Assembly: GCF_963855985.1 (NCBI RefSeq)
Contig: NC_087114.1
Coordinates: 2,753,001 to 2,817,000, forward strand
DNA from: Ostrinia nubilalis
Lineage: Eukaryota > Arthropoda > Insecta > Lepidoptera > Crambidae
DNA length: 64,000 nucleotides
Direction of reading: 5' to 3'
Of the stretch, positions 27,501 through 42,500 are shown one piece after another. The position numbers and the translations under genes were made by a program. Each line of letters opens with the position of its first letter. The stretch's first letter is position 1. The notes under the pieces are model-generated. The model was not told the origin of the DNA, did not search any database, and saw nothing but the letters and a program-made list of their open reading frames with translations.

Positions 27501-30500
27501 AATGAAGGTTATGGTTGACGGTGACTTTTGCCAGATATTTATATCATGGACATTTCTTCAATTAACTCAGGTCTCAAAGAGAAATTTTACCTGAACAGAT
27601 AGGTTTTGAAAACGCTTTTTCAGGGACTTCAGCTATAAGCAAAAATTTTTTCTTCGTTTTATAACATAGCCAAAAATATCCAAATTGGTCCAGCAGTGCT
27701 CGGCTTTCGACTATTTTTTTTAATACATTACACAGAAACTAAAGGGTTAATTGAAGATGTGTTACCAATACGATAATTTCTAGTATTCATCAGGAGAGAA
27801 TCTCGCTAAAAACTACAGTATAATAAAGTACAGATACCTCACAAATTAAGGTAGCCTAACCAATCTGTAACTTGGTAGTGGTAGGTACTTACATTATAAA
27901 CGCTTTCATTTGAGGAAAAGCCTCTTAAATCGCAGAAACTGGAAATTTTTATTTTCTTACTTTTGTACCATCACATTTAAAGTAGCATGCGAAAGTTTTT
28001 GTTCTGTTTGTTACGATTTTACGCCTTAATCTTGGATCTATTTTGATGAACTCTGGCTTCACCCAACTTTATTTTCGTCGCCTTTGTTCACCTAGGAATT
28101 AATTCACCCAGGTGAACAGATGCGACTTCATTGATCAAGTGGACGTGTGTAGAAGAAAGTTTCTTCAAGAATTTCAATGAATGAATATACTGCGTTTTAT
28201 TACTATTTTATTGCCAAGTAATAACTTCACCATTAGAGCAAGTGCAGGCAATCTGCAGTGATTACTTAGGCCCGTATTCACAAACATTACTATGAGGTCT
28301 CACAGTGCGCGTGGACACACATGGTCACATACGAACCAATCATAGAGCTCTATTCAACGCTGTGCGTTCGATTTGCTGCTTCACATAAGCAAGCAAGTTT
28401 GTGAATACGGGCGTTACATTAATAGGTAGTAAACAAGTAAAACCAATAGCGGTGCTTAGAGCCGGGTGCACCGACAACCGTTAATTCCAGGTTTAAACCT
28501 ATGGTATGGGCTAGTTACTATAGTTTCCTCCCACTTACGGCGAGTGACGGAGCACCGGGGTCTTTTTAGTGGGTATGCCTCGTCCTTCTGACTTGGTGAG
28601 CCCCACATAACCTACCGTGTCCCCGCAGGGTAGGTATGCGATTCAACGCATTCTTTCCCCGTAAAAAAAAAGGTTTAAACCGTGGTAAATCGGGTCCTAG
28701 GAACAGATTATAGACTTCTTCTTCAGAAATCAGTGGAAGAGAATATTTTGATCATAGAAAACTTCTTCATCTTAAGAAATTAGTGGAAGGCAGTGGTTTG
28801 TAGGTACCAAAAATCTAGCTTATCATGATTCAGACTCGAGTCCTGTACAATTTTCCGTTGTCCCCTAGAAGATGGCAATTAAAGGGCGTCAAAAATAATT
28901 AAAGAATTGCATAATCAGAGGTATTCAAGATAATCAAAATAAATGTACAGAGTTTTAACAAAAAAGTATAATTATTTAATTACCAAGATTAAAGGCTTGT
29001 TGAAGAGAAAAGGAAAAGTTGTAGTAACTAATAAGTTGTAGGATGCAATAAATAATTGATTATATTATTTACATAGTCATCCATAGTTACTATGTTTTCA
29101 GATCTATCTATCGCTGTCACTCCTGCTGGCATCTCGCATTGAGTGAGGGGGATGGACAGATAACAGCTTCGCAAAAGAAATGCATGTACTGCTTTCATGA
29201 GAACAATACATTCATATCATGTCACAACAATACACAAGAAAGACAACAATAATGAAGCAATTAATTAAGAGCCTTAGTTCGTGTTATACATCCATAATAA
29301 TATTATAAAGCTGAAGAGTTTGTTTGCTTCAAGGCGCTAATATCAGAAACTAATGGTCCGATTTGAAAAATATTTGTGTTGGGTAGTCCATTTAGGCTAT
29401 AATATCAACAACCAATAGGGGCAGAGCAGTAAAGAAAAATGTTGCAAAAAACATAACCCTCCTTCTGGCGCAGTCAGGTAAAAACGGGAATATTCAAACA
29501 ATTTTCACGCGTACGTAGTACTAGTTAGTTTTAATTATTATAAAGTAAGTATTTGACCTTCATAAGTGTGCCAAAATATTGGTCTAAACTTAATAACAGG
29601 CCGCCACCAACCGGCCATTGTGGAAATCATTGGGGGAAGCCTATGTTCAGCAGTGGACGTCCTATGGCTGTAATGGTGATGATGATGAAACTGAATAAAA
29701 TATGTATTTTTGATTTTTATTGAAGTCGCCGGCACAGCTAGTCTATAGTAAACGTGTCCAACCCACAATAAACTGTATTGCTGCTTTTACACTGCGCGGA
29801 AATTAGCCAAGTCAAAAAACCAGTGGGGTGGGGATGAAAAATAAAGCTTGTATAGCCTGACCAGGAACATAAAAACCCTGGCATAGAGGCGCGTCAATTG
29901 CATTTGATAGTGCAACACTGAGTACAGTCGTACCTGTGTTAAATTAATAGGCTAACTTTATGTATCAGGATTCAGGATTACGGGCTAATTTGATATTTTC
30001 ATAAATTAACGAAAAAATATTATTATAGGTAACCTGGTTTAAATAAATTAAATGAAACCATCAATCGAGCTAGTAGGATTTATTTTATTATTCATCAATA
30101 ATCAAATTCAGAACTTGATTATTCAACTGCAATGTTTGCTCATGAACGCTTCAAACTCGGTACTTCTTTCCCAATTCCATAAAATTCAACACTTAGAAAG
30201 TGACAATTTTCTTTAAAATAGGTAGTTGAAACAAACCACAGCTAATTTTCATAGTGGACTGTACTATGCGATAAACATGTCAGTCAATTTGACAACCTTT
30301 GTCGGAAACATTATTCAATGAAAATATTGTCCGAACCCTTAGTATTTCTCTTCGACAAATACTTTAACACGTTGTAAACCACTTTTCTTTCACGACTATA
30401 AAAAGATTTTAGCAATTTAATTCACAAAATCAATAGCGCACATTTAAAATAAAGTTTGTTTACACTTTGACAGCAATAGACTGACATGCAAGGTGACATG

Positions 30501-33500
30501 TCAATGAAGTTTTCAGTTACTGTTGCCATTAAAAGAAATTAGTACCATTAGTTTTCCGCAACATGGCGAGGGTTTTTATGTTCCTGGTCAGGCTATAATG
30601 AATGAATTTCATCCCCACTCCACTGTTTTTTTGACTTGACTCGGCCAATTTCCGCGTAGTGTAAATCCGCCATATCAAAGTTTACTTAAGCTGTGCTATT
30701 TCACTGCCCAGTTATCTTCATTGTTAACATATTTATGGCAAAACAAGGTGATCGAATGCCCATAAAAGTAGTGGGTGTAGTCGTGACTCGTGATTTTATC
30801 ATTTTGTCATGACATAATTCTAGGTATGAATAATATTAACGGTGTGCTGTGATCATCATTCGACTGTAGTACGATTTTGTACGTCATTGAAGTTTCTGCC
30901 TTGGTCTAGAGAGAAAACCATACTCCATCAATGCATTTAAATTAGATCTAACGCTGAACAATGAACATGGCTGCCACATCGGTGACTTCTAACTTCCAAG
31001 ATATCTGTCCAGTTTTAAATAAAAAGGCTGCTAACTTTTACCAAACATAAAACCATAAGTTAGGCTGAGTTGCACTAACCTGACTTTAAAGTTAACCGGT
31101 TTTTTTGTATGGAGTTTAACAGATTTATGACGTTTGTTAATGGTGCAATTCTATTGCGGAACTTCATCGTCGTCGTCGATTGTGGAACTTCAGTAAACTA
31201 CCTCTGATAAACAAAGTCTAAATTAACCTGATGATGATTGACTAATCGCTACAAAACTGAGTTACGATTAGCAAGCTCTAGTCTGGATTCGGGCACTAAA
31301 ACTTAATTGTAACAGTATTTGACAGTTGGTTATTCTAACTGTGGATCAAAAAACTAGGTCTTATCCGTCGGTGCAACCGGCCTGTGTTCGACCTTACAAG
31401 CGCCATCTGCGCTTACGATCCAGGCCAACTCGCATTGCTTTCTACTGCGATCGTACAAATCGCTTTTATTTACCTTATTGCATTGGTTCCCAAACTTATT
31501 TGAGACGCGCCCTCTTTCGACCATACGAAAAATTCCGCGCCGATCAAGATTATTTATTGGTCGTATCGTCGAGCAGTCTGGAAAGCATTCTCATTTTTTT
31601 TTTCGCGCTGGTAGCTTGAAGAGCTTTTCCAGCTTCACCGGGCAGAGTAGCGAGTATAGAGGGTACTCTAGCCGTTTGGCGATCGTCGGTGCGCGTGCCG
31701 ACGAGGCCGAGTGTGGGCTTGTGGCCAGGCTCGTCCGCGTCGGTCGCAGACTGACGTTCGCGATCGGGCCGTATCGAGCGCATAAAGCCGGGTACACATT
31801 GGTGCAATGTAACATGTAATGCAACATGCAATGCAAGAATTTGACGTCCACATTGCTGCAATGTATCATGTAAAGTAACAGAATTCCCATAGTGTAGACG
31901 CCTTGCGCGCACGAACCGCGTCTACTACGCGCACAAACAGATTGTTGCAACTCTTGCGCGTAGCGACCCGAAATTTGTCGGTTTTTTCCCCGAACACAAA
32001 GAGGCGCGCAGTATGCGCGGAGCGTCAGTGTGGACAGGTTGTGTGGTGTGTACGGCTAGACGCGCGCGAACATGGAACAAGACGACGCTACTGCGGCGGA
32101 GGAGGCGGTTACATTTACGTGGAGTGAAGAAAAAGTGCTTCAATTAATTGAAGTGTACAGATCAAAGGAAATTTTGTGGAATCCACAACATGAGAATTTT
32201 TATAAAAAACATTTTAAAGAGGATGCATGGATGGAAATTGCTAATTTGATGGAAACAACACAAGAAAAATGTTACAGTAAAATGATTAGTATTTTATCAT
32301 CCTACCGTCGTGAAAAAGCGAAGGAAAAGAAATCGAAAGGAACAGGAAAAGGTAAATAAATAATAATAATTTACTATTTATTATTTATTCATATACTTTA
32401 TTCTTAGTACAATCGTAGGTTGGAAACCGCAAAAATGTTTGTGTATTGAAATGTAAATTGGCATAGCCGACTAATATTGAAATTGGCTTTTTTCTCTACA
32501 AAATGACAACTTTGACAACAACTACAATATTTTAATGGATTGAAATCACAAATTAATTATTAAATATTATTAATTATTATTAGTCAAGTTTACTTAAAAA
32601 CAACTATGTTTAAAACCTCAGATCATAGAAGGGAATAGATGTGAAACGGGGGCGTGGCGCGTGTCTCCGCGATATGCCCAGAAACGAACATCGGCCGCGT
32701 AGCTAGGTTAGTCGCGATTCAGTCGTACTAAGGAAATGTTCTCCGATATTTTGGATAATGCGTCGTTACGTGCAATAAAACAAGTGAAACGAAGAACTAC
32801 AGGAACAATGGAGTCATTTACTACATGTAAGTATTGCAAATCCATTGGTATTTTGCTTATAAATAAAAAAAACTAAACATTTTTACGAACGAATTCAGTG
32901 CCGTAACAGTTACTGCGATATCGAAATCAGCGGTGATAAAAATTCTAACACACTTGTACATTGACGATTTAGTTAGCAACCACTTTATGTCATGCTCAAC
33001 TACTGCGCAATGTATTTAATTTCTTCCGATATCCACTGTCGTGTGAAAATACACAGTACGGCCGCATGTGCCGGTCGTAACATAGTGCCGTGCTCGTGTT
33101 CTAATGCGGTTTCCTATTATCGATAAATAGAAGTAAATTATAATTTTCTATTTTGTAATTTTAAATAAAAAAATGATGGGTTACTTGCGATTATAAGATT
33201 TTACAAAAAAAAATAATAACAGTAGAAGTAATTAGTAACTGTCAACTATGTAATTACTATAAGAGCTAGTTGAAAGCCTAATATAGGCATTATTTTTGAT
33301 AAACATATGCGGTACGCAGATCGCCATAATTAAAAAGTAAATGCGTGATAGTAGTTAATAATAACGTATAATAATAAAAAGGTTTTCATACATAAGCATT
33401 TTGTGAAATCAGTTTCGAGCCTTGCCCCTAGCGATTTAAAGTATCGATATCTTGTCGACTCCATTTTGTCTTTGTTCTCTCACTAGTTTTCAAAGTGTGC

Positions 33501-36500
33501 GTCACGTCACGCGGCCATTGATTGGCCATAAGGCATGCCTTCTGGCCAATCACAGCACTTTTAAGCCGGTTGCACATGTTGTCGTAGACTCTCAGTCGCT
33601 TTGTTTTTACACAGTTGAATGTGTGTGTGGGAGCTGTGGTGGGGGAAATGTGGGGACACTGGTTCTCGTTGTAGTTACGCGCGACTTCATATCTATTCTC
33701 TTTCTATGATCTGAGTTTAAAACTGACTGAATTATGTTTTTTATTTTATTTTTTTCATGATTATTATTTTATTTTTTCAGGTGCCTCGGAGACGTACAAA
33801 AGTCGATGGTTTGCCTTTGATTCTTTGAAGTTCTTGGACAACCGTAACAAACCGAGAAAGAGAACGAACACGGTAAGTAAAACTGGATTGATTCTTTTAC
33901 GAACATCTGTCTTGCCAATGAACCTTCCCTTCTTTCATAAAATAATCGGAGAGCTCATCTCTTAACGCATTCAAATGTGCAGGCGATCGTCGAGGAATAT
34001 TTCTCATAGGTAGTAGTGATCTCATATCTTCATTATTTTGCCTACGTGTGTCTTCATTCGTAACTTCATCTTCAGTGTCATTCATATATGTATTTCTAGA
34101 GTGACGTCTCAAATAATTATGTAAAAGGACAATTGCCATAACCACTAGCTCAGCTTTATCAGGCTGTAAAAGCATTGGTTTTCTGAGAACTCTAAAGACA
34201 GACGATATGATACCAAATGCATTTTCAACAGTTCTTCTGGCTCTGCTTAGCCTGTAGTTGAATACTCTCTTTGAAGTGCCTTTTGGATGTGCCCCAGCAT
34301 ATGGTTTCATCAGATTTTCACTTAAAGCAAAGGCACTATCACCCACAAAGAAATATGGTATTGGAATATGTCTCCGTGGGAGTGAATCAGGTGATGGAAG
34401 GTTTATTGTACGATCTTCTATCATTTCACAGAGTTTTGTATCTTTAAAGATGCCACCATCTGAAATCCTTCCTTGGCATCCCACATCTACAAATAGAAAA
34501 TTATAATCGGCGTCAACCAAAGCAAAAAGAACGATGCTAAAGAAGTTTTTATAGTTGTAGAATTCAGTTCCACTTTTGATAGGTGCCTCAAGCACAACAT
34601 GTTTTCCGTCCAGTGCCCCTAAACAGTGTGGAAAATTCCACTTCTCTTCAAACTGTTTGCTTATGTTCAACCAAGTTTCTTCTGTCGTTGGAAGCTAAAA
34701 CAAAAAACTTTTATTTAATTTATGGCTACGAGACAGTCATTGTACTTAGTAGCCCAACACTCGCTGGTGACAATTTTTGAGGTGCCATTATAGTGAGCAT
34801 CTCTTGATTTTATTGCTAGCTATATTGAACTAGACTAAAAAACGAACTAAATATTTAGTCGTTTCGACATTTGTCCATCGGTGCCACGATACCTACCTTC
34901 CTGGAGAGTTATATCTACTATCTAGTAGTTTATATCAAGAGATGGGACCTACAGTTATAAATTATTTTTGTTTTTCAGGAGGCGGTTCAACAACCGATTA
35001 ATGAAGAAAATCTGCAGAACGAATTTGCTACTCCACGTACACGGTATGAACCTACGCGAGCTAAACAAGCAAAAAAAGATGAAAGCAGCAGTGTACTGGC
35101 CGATGTAGTGGGCATATTACAAACTACTGCCAATAAGTTGGGAAATTCAGGCGCTCCAGATTTAACTACAACTTTCGCTTCCTATATATCAGCTAAAATG
35201 AATACTTATTCCCTTCAAACCAGGAATTCGGTCGAACATGGAATTTTTGAAATTTTGATGAAGGCTGACAGAGGTTATTATGAATCATCATATCGACAGC
35301 AGGATAACTACCCCAGTTCATACCAAGAATCCTATTATGCATCACAGAAGAAAGGACAAGATTATGTGGATCTGACCGGATATGTTAATCGTCCTGGAAC
35401 TTCCGGATTTAATCGTCCCTCGCCTTCCGCGCAAACTCCAGATACAAATCAAGCCGGACGCTATGGCTATACCACGGCAAGGAACGAAGAATATATGAAC
35501 CAACAGCCATCGTCTGTAACGTCACTAGAATCTAACCAATCCTATGACGACTTTAATGATTTGATGTGATAATACTGTTCTTTAATTGACTTATTAAGAA
35601 TAAAACTTACCTTGATATAATCTTTTAATTCCTCAATTATGGCGGAGCATACTTCTGTAATAATGCCACTTATGGCTTGTTTTGATACTCTGAAGGTATA
35701 CTGTAAACTTGTGTAAGAGTCACCACTAGCTAAAAAACGAAGTGTTATTGCCAGTCTGTCTTGGATTGAAATTGGAGCCCTTAACTGTGTGCGATTCCGA
35801 AAAATTCTTGGTCCGACTAATCTGAGTAGATCTTCAAATGTCGTTGGACTCATCCTTAAGAAATTTTGAAATTGTCCAGTTAATCTCATATCGGCCATTA
35901 GTTTTGCACCAGCTCTCTGACTATACAACTCTGTACGCCACCAACGTCGATGTCTTCTGCGTTTTATCACATGATTCACTATTAATAATGAAGCACTGAC
36001 TATCATCAGAGCCCGCAATTGGTCGTCACGATCCATTCCTTTGCGTGTTCTTTTGCAGACTGAGCGATCCGTTCGCGCGCATCTCGGAAACAGATGTGAG
36101 TAGGTACATGCGCGGTTCGTGCGCACGTTGTGCGCGCCCCGCGTCTACACTGATGCAATGCTCGTTTCGTGTTGCATTGCATGTTGCGTTGCAGCAGTCT
36201 GTACCCGCCTTAAGGCGCCCGATCAGTGGCGTACCCAACTAGAGGGTTGCCCACCGCGATGTTGGACCAAAGTCCAGCCTACGGCGGGCTCACTCTAGTG
36301 GGCCTGATCGAGGGGAATGCGTTCTCTTAGCGGTCGCAGGTTTTTTATACTTATGTACACAGATGGCCCGCGCCCCCCTTTAAAGGTCTTTGCGCCTCCC
36401 CTGGGGGGCGCGTCCCCCACTTTGGGAACCAATGATTACTTTGATGCGATGTTCGCGGAAAAGCCGACGATTTTCCGAGATGCTGTGCGCCTGCACAAAT

Positions 36501-39500
36501 GCTTGTGAAACTCGTAATGATTGTGTCCATTTTGAAATGGGTGAATGGAAAAGTTAGGTTTAAAGTTAAAGTTGATGTTTGTTTTTAGTATGATCGGTAA
36601 AATGAATTCTGTTTTGTTTCGTTGAGGTTAAGAGTAGGCGCACACAGTTGATTTTTCGTCGGCCGATAGTTTATTCGGGCAGTTGACTGTTGATCAGTAT
36701 GGGCATGTATGGGAGTGCGCACACTACGCCAATTCGATTTGGCCGATTCTTCATACAATTTAAAATCGGGCACAACTATCGGCCAACTAAAAATCAACGG
36801 TGTGCGCCTACTCTTAGTTTTGTGCTATTGTATGAATCAAACTAAACGTTGTAGCATCTTATGTACTTATCGTATTAATATGATATATTTTTACCGACTC
36901 CAATAAAAAGAGGTTCTCAATTCAGTAGGTTTTTCTTTCTTTGTATGCTGCTTACACCGATTTCTGATCCGATTTACGCGATTCTTTTTTTTGTTCGATG
37001 CTATTCATTTTTATGAATGCAAATCAAATCATCAATTTAATTTAGTAGAGTAGTTTTTATGTAATAAATATGTAGTCTGTGTGTTACTGTCACCTGTACA
37101 TGGATATGTACATCTATGGTATGACATATTTATGGTTATGATCCATTATTATCGCAAAATAGAACTTATTAAAACTGCATAAGGTTACGAGGCACTGACC
37201 TATCAATAGCTCACTACATGTCTAACGCTTAAAAGTCAGTCAATGCCTGAGGAATGGGAGCGGCACGGGAGGGGTGACATTGACATATTATGACGTGACA
37301 GAGCATACAAATCTGAAGTCACAGTGACGCGTTTGACGTCACAAAAACACCTTACCGTGCCGCTTCCAGACTTCAGGCACTGACTGCAAGCGCTAGATTT
37401 ATAATTTAGATATTTTTGGTATAAAATTGTCCGGTTACATCTCGTCCTTGAAATAGGTCATTTTAAGCATTCGATGTTCCAGTTAAAGTAGAATTGTCAA
37501 TTCTTGCGGGCCAGGCCAAATTTAATTATCAAATCAATAAGCTAGTGGGCTTGGTCGCCGTGTAGGGTGACAACAATAATATAAATAGCTTAGGAAAATA
37601 GTATTTCTGTGCTAAGTTCAACAAGCGTGTGGATTCTGATCTGTTAAAGAAAGTCTTTATCAAAAACATCACTTTTTTAAGAAATAACATGATTATTCTT
37701 CTTCCTGTTTCTTGCAATGGACTGCAGGAGTACGACCCTCTCCAATTTACCAAGTGCAAATGAAGGATTCAGTCTGCAACTCCCACATTGTGGCCTAATT
37801 CACGTAGGTATTTTGACAGTCAAGATCTCGCTGACGTTCAGAAGTCGTCCCATTGAAAAACAGTTCTAAATCCATATTCACAAGGGCCATTTTGATAGAA
37901 CGATTACTCGATAGGATCGCAACTCAGCGATTTGTTGTCATTGAAGTTTTGTTACGTCGTCCCATTGGAAAACATTTCTAAATCCGTATTTACGAGGGTC
38001 ATTTTGATAGAACGATTACTCGATAGGATCGCAACTCAATGTTTTGTTTTCGTTGAAGTTTTGTTACGTGAATAAGGCTACTGGTCCCTTATTTAGGAAA
38101 CATAAAACAAGACACACTAGTTACTTCAATTAGGGATCTTGTGATACAATCCCTACTAAAAGGCTAAGTGTCAGATAAAGGTGACCGACCAGCAACCTTT
38201 ATTGTTAGACAGCATTACGTTAGATAACAATCTGAAGCGTTATCAGAAACCAGTGAAAATACTAGCCCATACTAAGAACTGAACGATCAATACTGACCGA
38301 AAAATATTATTAAAGATAATAACTAAGATGTGAATGCGGACGATGCTTCAGTTCAACACGCGAGCAACAAACTGGAAGTCTAAGAATTATTATAGAAAAC
38401 AGCAATTATAAAATAAATTGAGATAAAAAGTATTGTAACAATCGTTAAAATTGCATCTTGCTATGAGTATAGTTGGTTAGGTTTGCTTGATGTAAATAAA
38501 ACATTTTATTACGAAAGCTATACTGATAACTTTAAACTTGGAAACAAACATGTTCCACGCGAGAAAGAAATAATAGCTGGTCAAAAATAAAACACATTAT
38601 CCGGCCCGAAGGACCAATGTCCACCCTACACCGTCACGTTATATATTGTCCAGAAATGTTTTATAATTATAAACACAAGCAAGAATTGTATGCGAGAAAA
38701 ATGTAGACAAAAATAAAACCAATTATCCGGTTCAAAGGACCAAAGTTCACCCTACACCATCACTACGTCTTGTCCAGAAATGTTTGATAAATAAACAAGC
38801 GAGAAATCTAGACAAAAATAAACTATTATCCGGCTCGAAGGACCAATGTTCACCCTACACCGTCACGCTACGTGACAGTCGGCATAACGGCTTTGCCGCT
38901 CCGACGCACACCGATTATTGTCGTTCGCTCCTTACAGTTCACTGGATTCGGAGTTCGAACTTATTCGGGTATTCGTGTCTTTGTTTTTAACTGACTTCAA
39001 AAAAGGTGGAGATTTTCAATTCAGTTGCATATTTATTACCTTATTACGCTTTGAAAAAATCTCGGAGTCTATGCCAAATCTTGCCTTTTGTCTCTGGTAA
39101 TTTAGAGAGAGCAAGAAGACCTGCGGTGGAGACGACTATGAACTTATGAACCGACCGCCAATAAAAACCCAGCCAGTGAAGGTCAAGTTTGTCCTGGGGA
39201 AAGTTAAACTGTCATTGGACCAGCAACGAAATTAATCAGAAGAACAGAGGAGTTCAAAGTTAAAGATCGCATTGCAATCACTAGTAATGTTACACCTGAA
39301 CGCTTATCACGGGTCAAAGTTAACCGTTCCGGAGGCCGGGTTACAGTTATAGTTAACCGACTTAACGCCTCATTAACCCATTAGCGCGTTACGTACGATT
39401 AACGCTGATGTAGGATTAGATTTACCTGTTAACAAAGATTCGTAGAGTTGCATAGATCAAATGACTGTATGCCACTGAACTTCACTGGTTGGGTATTTAT

Positions 39501-42500
39501 TGGCGGTCAAGCTGTAGATCCTGGCTACACAGGAGTTGCAGCGGTGGGAACGAGAGGTGGGAATAGTCCCGTTTTGTATGCAAAAATTTGTTAAATGTAG
39601 CTAAGTGAAGTAATCTAGGTACACTCATTTTATAAAGAGGAAAGATTTGATTGTTTAGTTTGAATTGAATAGGCTCCGAAACTGCTGGACTGATTTGAAA
39701 AATTCTTTCACCATTAGAGTCCTACAAAAGCTACGAGGAACAGCGTATTTTTTTTTTGCATTTCGTTCCGCTGGTCTAGCTTGTGTTAAATATTATACAT
39801 ACTGAGTAGATTTTTCCTGCCCGCGACTTCTTACGCGTGGACCCCGTTTTACCTCCCTTAGGGATTGATTTTTGCAAAATCCCGTCTTAATAAGTACCTA
39901 TGTTCTAAAAGGAAGCATGCGCAGACTCCTAGCATTTTGTTTCTGAGATTTCGTGATGAGTGAGTCAGTCAGAGACCTTTCGCTTTTTATATAGATTTCC
40001 AAAATAGACAGTTTCTATAAAGAAACCTATAGAAATACACGCGGATAACTACATACAATATTTCAGCAGCAGGTGAGCTAACCACATTACGAACCATTAA
40101 TTGGCTATTAATTAATATAGATAATATAATCGCTACTCGAAGAAAAAGACATTAGAAAGAAGCTCTTTTAAAACCAATTAGTGACTTTAATGAGGTGTTA
40201 TGTCTGTATCATGATTGTATTATCTTTTCCGACACTGCATTTTTTTACTGGCAGAAAAAATACTTCTGACAGCATTATCCGAAGTTTCGAATGTTTATAT
40301 CTCTCCCACACAGGGAAATGCCAGCGTGAGTTGAATGAGTGGTTAAATAGCAGTAAAAAGCGTTTTTTAATCAATGCTTTACCTGATTTTTTGTAAAAAA
40401 ATAATTAAGTAGGTAGGTACACAGTTTGACAATTTTTTGTGTTAACTACGGATCAAAATACTAGCCCTTAGATGAGATAACTAGCACAATAGGCTAACTC
40501 GGGATCGAAAAACGACCCCATAAAGAAAGGTACGGGAAACGGGACTATTCCCGCCTCTCATTTCCACCGCTGCAACTCCTGTGTAGCCAGGATCTACAGC
40601 TTGACCGCCAATAAAAACCCAACCAGTGAAGGTCCAGTTTGTCCCGGGGACAAACCCATAAAGAAAGGAAGCTTTTAATTAAACTTAACAGTTAACGAAC
40701 GAAGAATGAAGTAGGCAGAAGCGATTAACGGTTTCGCCAAACCATTTGACCAAACAAACCAATGTTTGGTTACGAATTATGTAACAAGCATAGACCAAAT
40801 TAAAACATGTTCATACCAGAAGTCAATGTCGGCTTAATTGATCCAAATCACGCAACGTTAATGAATTGTTAGCATGCGACGATGTGAGGGGAAAATAATT
40901 AAGCTATTTCAGCTATTTTATAATTAAACAGCTGTTTTGTAAGTAACCTTGTGCGTGAAAGAGTTACCTTGTACGAGCGCATTGTACCTAAGTCACTATT
41001 TATGTATTAATTTTTCAGACTTAATTTTTCAACTTAATTTTTCTTACTACCAAAAACAAACGGGAAGCTCTTGGTCTGCATCTCACTTGATTTAGACTGA
41101 GTTGCAACCTCTAATTATAGTTATAGTTTGACAGAATTTTGACGTTTGTTATAGTTAAAGATGGTGCAACCCACCCAGCTTTTAAGTCAGTTTATGATAA
41201 ACTAGCTATCCGCCCGCGCGTCCCTGTTTCAAAAACCGGGATAAGAACTATCCTATGTCCTTTTCCGGGACTAAAACTATCTGTATGCCAAAGGATGATG
41301 GGCACAAATGTATGGAAAGTGGTACCCGCTCCAATAGCCATAACCAATATATATTTCAAAAGGCCTTTAGATGTAGAAAAATGTCTGCTATGGGGCCAGT
41401 TCTAATTCACGTTTTGAAAGCAGTAATTCCACTAAGTATTATAATGAAAGTATAACACAATCATCCATGTATACGAGTATGTACTATGACTACAATCTAT
41501 TAATATAACTAAAAGAAGCCTTGCAAAGGAAAGGATTATACCTACGATGAACTACCCAAGCTATTAGCCCTTTATTCGCTTTCATCATCATCATCATGAT
41601 CATTTTAGCCATAAGACGTCCAGTTGAACATAGGCCTCCCCCAATGATTTCCACAATGGCCGGTTGGTGGCGGCCTGCATACAGCGCCTTCCCGCTACCT
41701 TTATAAGGTCGTCGGTCCATCTTGTGGGTGGACTTAATGGGTCTTGTGGGTTTATTCGCTTTAGCAACCCATAATAAAACCCTTAAGAAATAATAAAACT
41801 CCAACCCTTTTATTAATAAAAGTTACACCCTAGTTGAACTCTGATTTAACCTCCTAAGCCCGGATGTGCCTCACAAGGAACTTAAACTTTGTAGTCAGTA
41901 ACGCCGAGACATTTTCGGAGGTGAATTGTAAGTATCGCCGGATGTGCCTTCAGAGGAACTAAAACTTTAGCGATAATTTTAAGTTCAAAAATTTGCGCCT
42001 ATCGAAAAAAAAGAGTGATAGTCTATGGCTTAAAGTATTCAAAATCAGGTATCCGAACTTATTAATGTAAAAAAAACAAAATGTCACTGTCAAATTATCA
42101 TTTTTCTTTGACAAGGTGGTTCGTCCGAGAGGACGTGATGTGCGATTAATTTTTTTTCTCCACGTAAACGTAGTTTAATTGAAAAACTAACCAGTATAAT
42201 TTAAGTTAAAATACTGCTTAACAAGCAAAAAAAATATTTTTACCAATTCGAAGAAGATTTGTACGATTTTTTTTCGTTTGAAAATAATAGTTCTTTGCAA
42301 GGAACATTCGGTCTTGATGGTGAAAGTTTTATTTTTGTATATTTTTTCTATTGAGATGGATTGAGTATTGGACTTTTAAAATTATGATATGATTGAGAAA
42401 ATTTACCATGAGAACGTTCTGATTTTTAGTTTAATAAATATTATAATTAACATGAATATTCACTTTACTTCTTATACATTCTAACCTATCATTATTGTAT

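Larger units (their letters stand above)
31786..36210. mobile_element. PIF/Harbinger transposon, apparently complete (4425 bp)
   Basis: Ends AGCCGGGTACA at the left and its near-inverse TGTACCCGCCT at the right, flanked by TAA on both sides (31783-31785 and 36211-36213), the 3-bp TWA duplication of this superfamily. Subterminal copies of GCAATGCAACATG-like repeats occur at both ends. It carries the two expected genes, a MADF/Myb-like protein (plus) and a DDE transposase (minus). A 1.1-kb hAT-like element sits in an intron. The whole lies in Lasp intron 1. Confidence 0.9.
31481..36436. mobile_element. Small element interrupted by the Harbinger insertion
   Basis: CATTGGTTCCCAAACT at 31481 and CTTTGGGAACCAATG near 36436 are inverted ends, with GACGCGCCC repeated just inside. 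Removing the Harbinger leaves roughly 530 bp. hAT-like by its ends, but I do not see a clean 8-bp duplication. Confidence 0.55.
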
